From positions 372,001 to 436,000 of the forward strand of contig JAJEKV010000211.1 of the NCBI GenBank assembly GCA_021234155.1: a stretch of DNA of 64,000 nt, written 5' to 3'. Below are positions 33,325 through 42,848 of the stretch, in pieces. The DNA is from Isoetes taiwanensis (taxonomy: Eukaryota > Streptophyta > Lycopodiopsida > Isoetales > Isoetaceae). The position numbers and the translations under genes are program-made. Within the stretch, counting starts at the first letter, position 1. Every line of letters begins with the position of its first letter. The notes below the pieces were generated by a model. It saw only the letters and a list, made by a program, of their open reading frames with translations. It did not search any database and was not told the origin of the DNA.

Positions 33325-33732
33325 ATGGCAGAATTGGTTGAGGAGACCATTGCGGCTAAAGTTGACCTGGATAATGGGACTGACGAGTCTCTAACTGTTC
33401 ATGATATGAATGTGGATTTGAACAATAGTCAGAGCAGTCACAAGGTATCCGTGATGACTGTCAAGAAGGGAACCCTTCGCAAGTACAGACGGAATCAAAT
33501 TGCTTTGCACATAGCATCGCATAGGAAACGTGCTCCTCCAGTGAGGGCAAGGAAATTTCAAAACCAGGTGGATAGGCTTTCTGAAGAGCTCGATAAAATA
33601 TCTAAGGATTATATCACTCTTTCGATCAGTGTTAAAAGGCTCACTGCGCAATTAACGCGTCTCCACCCATTGTTGCAAATTGTTGAGGCTAGTGATGCTG
33701 TAATGTCGGCAGTATTAGAGGGAGAGATGTAG
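33325..33732 (+). CDS. Unknown 135-residue protein with basic patch and coiled coil
   Basis: An intact frame starts MAELVEETIAAKVDL just after an AG acceptor-like site (TTGCATTGTAG). It has an acidic N-terminus, a central basic stretch (RKYRRNQIALH, HRKRAPPVRARK) and a C-terminal heptad segment (VDRLSEELDKISKDYITLSI). The arrangement suits a small nucleic-acid-binding protein that oligomerises. No family is recognised. It may form one transcription unit with the preceding frame. Confidence 0.5.
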   Translation: MAELVEETIAAKVDLDNGTDESLTVHDMNVDLNNSQSSHKVSVMTVKKGTLRKYRRNQIALHIASHRKRAPPVRARKFQNQVDRLSEELDKISKDYITLSISVKRLTAQLTRLHPLLQIVEASDAVMSAVLEGEM

Positions 33733-33765
33733 ATGACTTGATCATGTTGTGTGCTTATGATAACT

Positions 33766-34270
33766 AGATGATAATGCCACTGCATGGACACATTATAGGA
33801 TATTTTTTCCTTGCGAGTCGTAATATGCTCTCAATATATTTTCATTATAATAAACTCGCTATGTAAGGTATATACTGTGAGATGAATTGTGGATTATGCC
33901 ATTATGATAATTAGATAATCCTTGTGAGGCGTAATATACTATCAACATAATTCCATCGCAATAAACACATTATATGATGTATATGTTGTGAGCTAAATTG
34001 TGAATTACTCCATGTGATGATAATGCCACTGCTATGGACATATTATAAGATACTTTTTCCTTGAGAGTCGTTATATGCTCTCGATATATTTTCGTTACAA
34101 TAAACTCGTTACATTATATACTATGGGATAATTAGATAATCATGCCATTACTATGGACATCTTATAAGATACATTTTTTTTCTAGGCGTAATATGCTATC
34201 AATATAATTCCATCACAATAAACTCATTATATAAGGTATATGTTGTGAGCCGAATTGTGAATTACGCCAT
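33766..34270. repeat. AT-rich tandem repeat, two dimeric units
   Basis: Four related segments (about 33766-33900, 33901-34010, 34011-34130 and 34131-34267) alternate in type: the first resembles the third and the second the fourth. Shared blocks include CGTAATATGCT-like and CAATAAAC-TCATTATAT-like stretches and GTGAATTACTCC/GTGAATTACGCC. The higher-order unit is about 245-258 bp. It lies directly between the small candidate gene and the Helitron frame. Confidence 0.75.
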
Positions 34271-34570
34271 GTATCTCATGCTACGTAGTAGATGGATGTG
34301 ATCTTTAGATGCTATGAATTATGAGTTGTGTCATAGAATGCATGATGATGAACTACATTAATAATGCAATTCCTTTGATCCTAACAACAGACTCCCAATC
34401 TCATTGCTATCTACCCGAGGGAAGGTATTCTTGGATGAGATAAACATGTAAGTCTTCTTCTACATCATTGCGCGTTGCAATAGAATTTGCATTGAATATA
34501 AATAAATGATAACACATCGAGCCCAACTGAGAACCACATAGAATCGAGAAGGAGAGGACGGTATGCAAAT

Positions 34571-35477
34571 TTGCGAGCAATGGCAAGACATCGTGCTAGA
34601 CGGCGTCTAGCTGGACAGATAGGAGAGACCCCTCGTGCTCTACCAACAATAGATTATAGGGAGAGGAATCAACAGCTGGAGCGAGAGCGGCATGTAAGCT
34701 TAGGTGATGCTGCTCGAGAGGTGGTACGTGAGAGAGCGAGACGACAACCAAGACAACGTCAACCTAGGAGGGCTAACGAATTAGACAGAGCTCCTTTACA
34801 TACAAATGGACTTAGAGTAAACGAATTTGCTCCAAGTGCAAATGTNTCCGTCTACTAGTGGAAGCGAACTACTCGAGGAGTCACCCATAGTTGGAGGTGA
34901 GCAGAATACCTACATCTCGAACTGGTATATTAGATTGAATGAGGAAGGTAGGGAGGAAGTACGTCGTAGGCGAAGGGAACGATATGCAAATTTATGTGAA
35001 TCCTCCTTCCCGACTGGAGTTAGGATGAATGACTTTGTTTCAAACCTGGATGTTCTGCCTATATTTGAAAGGGAGTTACACGAGGGGTCACCAGTAGTTG
35101 GAGGCCAACAGAGTACATATAGATCAGGATGGTATGCTAGCTTGAGTGAGGAAGGCAGGGATGAGGTACGACGTAGGCAAATAGAGCGATATAGAAATTT
35201 GCGTGAAGCTGCTCAAGATGTAGCTCGTGCTAGGAGTGGACATCAAGTAGGACAACCTCAACCTGGAATGGTGAACATACATGGAGATGGAACAAAAAGA
35301 ACTGTTCCAACTCTAAACGTGTTAACGACCAATGAAAACGAGTTGGTTAATGACTCATCGACAATTGCAGGCGAACATAACATGTACAGAGCAAGATGGT
35401 ATGCAAGGTTGACTGAGGAGGACAGAGATGTATGCCATAGACGAAGAGAGCATTATGCAAACTTGCCTGATGAATAA
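34571..35477 (+). pseudogene. Helitron N-terminal repeat region
   Basis: Four copies of an arginine-rich module occur: RRRGRYANLRAM at the start, then EEGREEVRRRRRERYANL, EEGRDEVRRRQIERYRNL and EEDRDVCHRRREHYANL, each of the last three preceded by a WY-x-[RS]-L turn. Spacing is about 90-100 residues. The frame appears to break at 34846, the ambiguous base n; leaving that base out makes 34571-35477 one open frame, so the break is probably an assembly artefact. No methionine is found near the upstream end, so the true start is unknown. Confidence 0.7.
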
Positions 35478-35555
35478 AGGGATCGTATACGTCTAATAGC
35501 CAGAGGACGTCACACAAATATAGCTACTGCAGGCACGACATCTAACTATATCGAC

Positions 35556-36056
35556 ATGCAAGCAGGTAGTGTGGAGGACGACTCAGTGTCAATGGTGCTT
35601 GCTCGTGCACAACATATGAGAACATCGATTAATCAAACATTCACGATGTGCACATGGAATAAACGATGCATATATTGCCATATTCCATTATTGAATGTTG
35701 AACAAAATGGGTTTTGTTGTAACAAGGGAAAGTGGTTGCTCCCGCTGTTACCTTCCTTGCCTGATGCATTGGTTAACTTATACAATATGTCGGGTTTCAA
35801 TGGAGTATGTAGAAAGATAAATAGACTATTTTGCTTCAGCATGCTTGGAGTTGATGGAGAGTTCGTCAACTTGGACTTCCCTTCATCAGTGACGATCACG
35901 GGACGTACGTATCATCGGTTGCTTCCAACAAGAGATACTGGAAATCCCATACACTGGTATATATATGATGATTCACAATGTTATGTGCAAGCAGGACTTC
36001 AGGGTGTGCCCTTTCAGTGGGTTGCAACCATTTGTTCAATCCTCGATCTGTCATGA
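35556..36056 (+). pseudogene. Helitron Cys-rich zinc-finger region
   Basis: CTWNKRCIYCHIPLLNVEQN followed by FCCNKGKWLLPLLPSLP and GRTYHRLLPTRD is the characteristic N-terminal Cys-rich region of plant Helitron helicases (C-x2-C, later CC-x-GK, then the Y-H-R motif). The conserved sequence fades after about 35990 where non-coding sequence begins. Confidence 0.8.
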
Positions 36057-36550
36057 ACCTACTCGAAAACAAGGAAAATACGTGGAAAATACGCAAAAAA
36101 TACGGAAAAAATCGGCAAAGAATCTGATATATGAACAGGAATCAAGAATACAATAGCCCGAAGGCAAGCAGGAATACGAGATAGATGCCTAGAAGGCTCA
36201 AGACGGACGTTGAACCGGAATGGTTTGACAAGAAGGAGGTGCCTCCTTATATATCTAGATCAACGGTCAGGATCGCGCCACTCAATGGATGAGATCGCCA
36301 AGTGTCGCGCATGCATTTAGGTTCTAGAACATTCTAGAACCGCCGGAGATAGTCCCACATATGAGGAAGGCGTGAAGGAATGTCTTCAACAAATATTGGT
36401 AGTGCACTTGGCAAGGGTGTGTGACTTCATGGCGGAAGATTGCGAAGTTCAAACCCCTGATCTTGGCAACTACCCTTTTGCATCCGTGTGACGACCATCT
36501 TCTGTACATAGGAGTATAATGTTCGTATGATACGAATATCCGTATGGTCG
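36040..36550. other. Non-coding insertion within Helitron
   Basis: No Helitron similarity is visible between the zinc-finger part and the resumption near 36556-36800 (EPLQYPLLFR near 36770). The insert carries ACTCGAAAACAAGG-like A-rich sequence at its left, and an ATTCTAGAACATTCTAGAAC heat-shock-element-like double palindrome near 36330. Its ends were not defined. Confidence 0.4.
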
Positions 36551-36759
36551 TCACACGATCGAGCAAATCCATTTATTAGACACCTTCAAACTATGGGGAG
36601 TGTGCATATGCCTTGGCATATATTCTGATTGAAGGAATAATTGGAGAAGCATTTAAATAGCGGCAATTGCGAGGTCGGCAATACGGCTGATATTGCATCG
36701 AGTTCTAGCCAGGCTTTTGGGCTCGAAATGCGGGTGAACCGACTTTATGAATATTCTTG

Positions 36760-38060
36760 ATCCCATGTATGAACCTTTGCAATATCCACTACTCTTTCGC
36801 ATGGTACACCATGGTGGGGTCTCAGGAATGAATATGGTGTCACGCAACTACAATGGTACAGAGCAAGAATCTTGCATGAGGATAGGTTCCTTTAGCTAGG
36901 CCGCTTATGTGGGGAGTATCTCGTTGATATATATTCAAGGGTTGAGGATGCACGACTAAATTTCTTTAGGACTTCCGCCTTCAGGAATAGGAGAATTCAA
37001 TATGATGAGGATTACTCTGAGCGAGAAAATGACAATCAAAATGATGTTATCCTTCCTTCGTCGTTCTTGGGTTGCCAAAGGTGGTGCTCTCAGCAATTGG
37101 GTTGCCGGCGCGTTGGCAATCGTCTAGATCAAAAGGCCAGCCAACTTTATTCGTTACGATGACGACTAACACGGATTGGCCAGAAATAAGGGCTGCCCTT
37201 GGGCCCGGACAAAATGCTTCTGATATACCTATGACTGTTGTCTGATGTTTTCATGGAAGGTTGCAACGCCTAAAAGAATTGTTGCCTAAATTCTTTCAGC
37301 GCGTATCATATATGATAACGGTAGTAGAGTTTCAGAGGCAAAGACTACCACATTCGCATCCTGTGTTACGTACTGAACCAGATATACCAATAGAGTGTGT
37401 TGATGAAATTATATCTGCAGAACTACCAAGTGATCCGGTTATTCGAGCGCAGGTCCAAAAATGTATGATTCATAGACATTCTAATAGATGCTCCTCGCGT
37501 GGTGCTTCTTGCTGCTATAACTATCCAAAACTAGTTAATCCAACGACACACCTTGACTCAAAAGATACGTGCAACACAGGAGGAGGAATGTAGATGACGT
37601 GTGGGTAGTTCCATATAATGCATTCTTGCTTCATGAACTCGATTGCCATATTATGGTTGACATCGCATCCACCATGCATGTCTTCTCTTATCTCTATGGT
37701 TACATATATAAGGGCTTTGATACTGCAAGATTTCAGATTACTCAAGAGAGGCATACAAACACGGAGACGTCATCGGGCCTTGAGCAACAGAGAGTCCAGA
37801 TCACACGAGATACACGAGTGAATGGTGAGCATGCAAATTTCGATACAGATCAAGGCTCTGAAAACATTTCGCAGACGCATACTACTGCATCGGTTCCTAG
37901 AGATGAGATACATGAGTATTTAAAGGCACGATACCTTTCGGCCACGGAGGCGTCTTGGAGAATAATGTCATACGACATAATGAACAAGTCCCTTGCTATT
38001 AAATGTTTACCTTCGCATTTGTTGCGACCAAATACAAGATCATTATTGGACTGATACTTT
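36760..38060 (+). pseudogene. Helitron Rep (HUH endonuclease) domain
   Basis: Conserved blocks in scattered frames: EPLQYPLLFR (about 36770), GRLCGEYLVDIYSRVEDARL (near 36900), VVEFQRQRLPHSHPVLR with the HxH metal motif as HSH (near 37330-37380), PIECVDEIISAELP, and VVPYNAFLLHELDCHIMVDI. SYLYGYIYKG follows and carries the region of the catalytic tyrosines. The end is DEIHEYLKARYLSATEASWR. Rep nicks and joins single strands during rolling-circle transposition. Frames change near 37000-37260, 37570 and 38060. Confidence 0.85.
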
Positions 38061-38292
38061 TTACGACTGCCTGATCGTGTATTCGATACACTGACTTATA
38101 TCCAATACTACGAACAATATACGTTAACACCCTTTAACCCATCATTAGCATCTGAATCTGGATCATATGTAGAACAAGAGCAAGAAGGAATTACATGAAA
38201 CATCGTGAGGAAAAGGATTAGACAACCATTAGTATGTAGAATATGTTTACTATTATCTAAGGTCGGAGGCATTCTACTTAAGACAAATTTTA

Positions 38293-40096
38293 TTGCACCA
38301 TCCGGCCAAGACATGGGGTGAATTAAAGAGGGTTAATGATCAAACTTATGAAACATATCAACAGGCTGCAGAAGCAGGGGGTTTGCTTGCGGCACACAAC
38401 GAAGCAATGCTAGTTATGGAAGAGGCAACTTCTCTATCATTGAGTCCTACGCAGCTACGTTTTCTTTTTGCTATGTTAATACTCGATCAAGGACCAGCAG
38501 TCAATTTATGGACCAAGTTTCGGGTGCCTGGAGCCTTGACTTATTAGACGAATATCCAACTGATGATGTAATTACTTTCAATGAATCTTTGCACTTAGTC
38601 AATAATATTCTCGTTCAACATGGAACTAACATCATGGCATTTGGGCTGCAATTGCAGCATTGTATTAGAAGAGATGTGATGCATGAGCTAGGAAAATTTT
38701 CTGACCACGCATCGTACCTAGAATCTATGGTTCAAATGTCAAGTATGATGAATGACAACCAGCTAGAAATATTTCATTTCATAAAACAATGGTTGGAATC
38801 CCCTCTAAGCAATGACTCTATATTTATAGATGGAAAAGCTGGCACAGGGAAAACATTTGTTTTGAAATGCATATGCTTTCTCATACGCAGCAACAGAGGC
38901 ATAGTCCTTCCATGTGGTACAAAGGCACTGGCAGCCCGACAACACATTCCAAGTTTCAGATCCCTGTAATTGAAAATAATGCTGGGCTACATTCGATGTT
39001 AGACCCTGATTCAGGAGCAGCACAACTCATCGCTGCGGCTAAGGTCATTATTTGGGATGAGTTTCCAATGGCCAATAAGGCCGTGATAGAAAGCGTAAAT
39101 CATGTGCTGCAACGACTGTGTGGAAACAGTCTTCCTTTTGGTGGAAAAAATTTCATAGCTGCTAGTGATTTTAGGCAAGTTGCACCTGTAGTAAAGGGTG
39201 GGGGAAGAATCGCAGCATTCAGTGCATCCATAAAATCGTCATCCTTATGGAAAGTCTTTCGTGTGTTGAGGCTGTATCAACCAATATGAAATGCAGGAGA
39301 TCTAGAGCTCATGCGTTTTGTTGACAATATTGGAGAGAACTGGGAACAAACTATGGTATCGTTGGATTTATTCAACATAATTACAAACATTGCAGATACA
39401 GTTGAATTCCTCTATCCAACGGATATCCTTCGCAATGCAGTTGAATGTGACAAACAAATTTCCCTCGCTCCAATCAACAGGCACGTTGACGATTTCAATG
39501 GTCGGGTCTTAAGCAAGGTTCCTAACCAGGATAAGTTGTATTACAGCCATGATAATATAACCGAACAAGACCAACTTATTCATGCCATCCCTACGCAACA
39601 TCGGATTTTTTGAATAATTTCACACATTCTGAAATTCCCAATCATGAACTCACACTTAAGGTGGGGGCAATATGTCATGTGATGAAACGATTGGACATGG
39701 AGAAGGGACTTGTGAAGAATGCTAGAGTTGTGATTGAATCAATGCATGAGAAGTTTGTAATGGTGAGGGTTTTAGGGGATCCAGAAGGGAACATGTATTT
39801 CCAGAGCCGATTTCTTCTATCAACCAGAAAACCATCCATGGACTATTCATGGACGATAATTACCACTCCGACTATCGTATTCAACCACGTTTAATAGCTG
39901 TCAGGGTTTAATATTGGATCGAGCGGTCATTGATCTGCGCACGAATGTCTTTGCACATGGCCAGTTATATACGACCTTTACCCGTGTACGAAACAGACAA
40001 GACCTACTAATACTCCTCTCCCCAAAAAACACAACCAGAAGTACTGCGAACATCATCTACAAGGAGCTACTCGATAAAAGGTACATTTTTCCCTAG
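38293..40096 (+). pseudogene. Helitron PIF1-like helicase domain
   Basis: The pre-helicase region (TWGELKRVNDQTYETYQQAA near 38310) leads to Walker A IDGKAGTGKTFVLK (near 38827-38868) and, after a frameshift, Walker B VIIWDEFPMANK with ASDFRQVAPVV (39045-39195). Later blocks are VEFLYPTDIL, then a frame change to NHELTLKVGAICHVMKRLD (about 39640-39700) and the end HGQLYTTFTRVRNRQDLLIL (about 39957-40015), the final SF1B motif. All main motifs are recognisable; at least four frameshifts or stops intervene. Confidence 0.88.
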
Positions 40097-40099
40097 CAT

Positions 40100-40460
40100 A
40101 TCATACATCTATCATTGATGTGCGTTACCTTGCTAACAAATTTGAAGGAATTTCCACCACTGCAGCAAGTGGCTGTTGCATGTAACTCCCTCATTACCCT
40201 TCCACAAGAGAGTGATGGAGAACTGGACTTCAAGTAAGGTGGACCTTCCCCTCCCTCCAATCCACATGTATCACAAACATGTTTTCTTGCATTTTACGGG
40301 TTAAGCACGTAAGTAATAAGTTAACTGGACTTCAAATAAGGTACTTCCCCTAGTATACTTTAACAGGTTTTATTACCTGCCCGTATGATACGTGACGTGC
40401 TGTTTGATTATAATGGGATTTCCCTCGACCAAGTTTGATCAAAGTGAACAGATAAAAACC
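40100..40460. other. Non-coding stretch downstream of the Helitron
   Basis: Contains a short imperfect repeat of AACTGGACTTCAA at about 40220 and 40322, each followed by a TTCCCCT run. A CTAG|T at about 40350 is a possible Helitron 3' end, but no convincing hairpin precedes it. Confidence 0.3.
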
Positions 40461-40462
40461 AT

Positions 40463-41023
40463 CCATCACGGTGATGGCCTAGTGGTAAATCTTTTGGTTA
40501 TAGGTGGCCCCTAGCCAGGATCAAAACCCACTGACTATCATCGGGTGGTTTAAAAAAAAAAGGAAACGAAAAAGATATCCATCTAAAAACAATAAAGTAC
40601 ATGTATGTACCTATACATATCTAGCCTGTTCAATAGATGACGTGCTATATAGTTACTATGGGATTCCCTTTGCTTACATAGCAGAAATGCTTATCGCATT
40701 GGCAGTTACGGGTGTTCCCCGCCCAGGCTCAAACCCCACTTGCTATCAACGGGTGGCATGATTGATCTATGAAAAATGCTTATCGCAGTCATCATTATTG
40801 GATGGCATGAATGATCTATGTCATGGTGATCATAGCCTGGTGGTTAGACCATTGGATAAGGGTGTTCCCCTGTCCAGGTTCAAAGCCCACTAGCTATCGT
40901 TGCATGACATGATTGTCAAAAAAAAGGGCATCCTATAGTCGTTATAGTCAGCGTCCTTCTATCGTGCGAGCATTGAACACAAGGGCCAAAAAAAAAGTGC
41001 AGGTTCAAATCCTGCATGTTCTA
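40463..41023 (+). repeat. Cluster of tRNA-derived SINE copies
   Basis: At least three related segments start at about 40464, 40692 and 40821. They share an A-box-like GGCCTAGTGGTAA or GCCTGGTGGTTA (absent from the truncated second copy), a CCCC-CCAGG linker, a B-box-like GGTTCAAAGCCC or GGATCAAAACCC, then CACT-GCTATC and a GGGTGG/GCATGA end, two with A-rich tails. A fourth remnant (GCAGGTTCAAATCCTGC, near 41000) keeps only the T-arm. Direct orientation and shared non-tRNA 3' parts identify a SINE family and not tRNA genes. Confidence 0.7.
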
Positions 41024-41029
41024 TAAAGC

Positions 41030-42560
41030 TAAATTAGATTTAACTTGAAACTAGTAGCATACAGTCACGTTTTCTCGATAGCATTGAGTGCATGCTTCTT
41101 TTTCAGCCGAACAAGGTATAGGGCAAACAAGAGCTCTGCAAATGATGACCATCAGCACAGCAAATTAGCAGATAGCCTCATCAGCCTAAATAATAAGGCA
41201 ATGTGCACTATGTTAATGCTTTGTTTTTCCTAGAATGAAAGACAATGCAATGGTCTGAAGCTCATGCTTGCATGAAAATTAGATGAATTCATCAGTTTGA
41301 AGAACATTACATATATTGCTTTTCAAGAAGGTCTTTTGCGTTGTCCTTTATTTGTTGCAATTCAGCTACTTCCTTTTTGTGCAATTCCGCCCCAAGTTTT
41401 TCCTAGAATTAAAAAAACTTGCAAACATGAACAAATGCCACCAATTCATTTGCCTTCGAAGGTTTGCCTTGACATGAATGAAATAAACCTAAAATACGAA
41501 CATTATTTAAATTGTGCCTTTGAGGATTATCTGGATAAGCAATGAACGAAGGATATGAAGTCCTTAAGGTATTATCAGACGGTGACAAATTTTAGGTCCC
41601 TTATAACAACTAAGAACTCTAAACTATTTCCAAGTTAGACAACTTATAAAGCGTAACTAAACCCTAAAACTCACCCACCGAAGTTGGGAAACATGGGTAC
41701 CTCCTTACGGAACTCAGATTCTCGATCTTCGACTTTGTTGGGAAGATGGGAATAGGACGGTGATCCTCGAGGCTGCTCAAGTTTTTGAGTGGAAACATGA
41801 TCCTCTAGAGGAGGAATGGGTTGATGGGCATTTATGTGGAAGCCAGGGGAAAAAAAGCCCAAAGGAAGGGGTCATTCTTTGGGGCTTGGGCTTAGGTTTA
41901 GGCTTGGGCTTTTTAGTTCTACAGGAGGAGGAGGAGCGGGTCTGTCTTGGTTGAGAAGGTCGAGAAGAAGAGTGGGGGTCACTTGGAGGCAAAAAGCAAC
42001 TTATTGACCGGTCTATCTTTGGTCCGACCGCCATATCTGGTCCGGCAAAGAGATTACGGATCAAGCACGGGCTACACACAATGTAAGAAGAACCTCGCCC
42101 ACTAACGAAGGTGACCACCAGTTTAAGGGCGGTAGCAGGTTTGGAGCAGTTTTCTCAATATACTAAGCATATACCAGCATATCCTTAGAATATGCTAAGA
42201 ACCCACCTCAACGAGGGTTTGCCCCCTTAAGAGCAACCCAAAAATATTAAAAGGCCTTCTCCATTTATAATGATTGCACCTTCTCTTTATCTATTTTTAG
42301 TTACGTAGACATTACAAGCAATGGTTTGGTGAAAAAAAACTGTCAAAAAAATTTGTTGTTTTTTATTTATTTTTTTTCAACCAAACTCTCATAAAATGCA
42401 TTTGGCAATGTAACCCTTTGGGTAACCCAAAAATGAGTGAGCAAACCTTAGGTAGGGATTGTATGCAAGTTCGTATGTCTACGGTATTTCGCTATTTATG
42501 ACAAATCTTGTATCTTTTATTTTTTCTTTCCCGTTATCACCTTTGAAATTTACTTGGTAT
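41030..42560. other. Interval upstream of the QWRF gene, no gene seen
   Basis: Short open frames only. Probably contains the promoter of the downstream QWRF gene. GGCTTGGGCTTAGGTTTAGG-type G-rich repeats lie near 41880-41910. Confidence 0.4.
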
Positions 42561-42613
42561 TTTTTGAAATAGAGAGCGAGGGATTCTGTTCTTTCAACCT
42601 CAACCTCTGAACC

Positions 42614-42706
42614 ATGCGGGGCGGTCCTTCCGCATCGGAGGAGAAAATCCTCCATAGAAGAACCAGCGGGAAGCTCCGGCGCTGTTTTGGTTCAGGATTG
42701 ATCTGA
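42614..42706 (+). promoter_or_regulatory. 5' UTR upstream ORF and UTR intron of the QWRF gene
   Basis: A 30-codon upstream ORF begins at the ATG at 42614 (MRGGPSASEEKILH...) and ends at TGA 42704-42706. Directly after it CAAG|GTTTTG (about 42712) and TATGCAG| (about 42818) bracket a probable 5' UTR intron. The main ATG at 42849 follows. Upstream ORFs of this size often lower translation of the main frame; this is inference. Confidence 0.45.
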
Positions 42707-42848
42707 TTCAAGGTTTTGTAACAGTTGATATGTTCAACAAGTTTTTTTCTGTGATGGGGAGATGAGTTTGTTTCAATTCTGTCCTTGTAACACTCATTTT
42801 GCTGATCCTATATGCAGATCAATGTAGAAAAATAAAGTGTGATTTAAC

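Larger units (their letters stand above)
34520..40096 (+). mobile_element. Autonomous Helitron (RepHel), degenerate
   Basis: In order on the plus strand: a repeat-containing N-terminal frame, a Cys-rich zinc-finger region, an HUH-type Rep domain and a PIF1-like SF1B helicase, the standard layout of a plant Helitron transposase. At least eight frame interruptions make it inactive. A non-coding insertion of about 0.5 kb (about 36050-36550) splits the zinc-finger and Rep parts. The TC 5' end and the hairpin-CTRR 3' end were not located with confidence. Confidence 0.88.

Noticed and set aside
40340-40356. CTAG|T as the Helitron 3' terminus
   Set aside because: No stable hairpin lies 10-12 bases upstream, which Helitron ends require.
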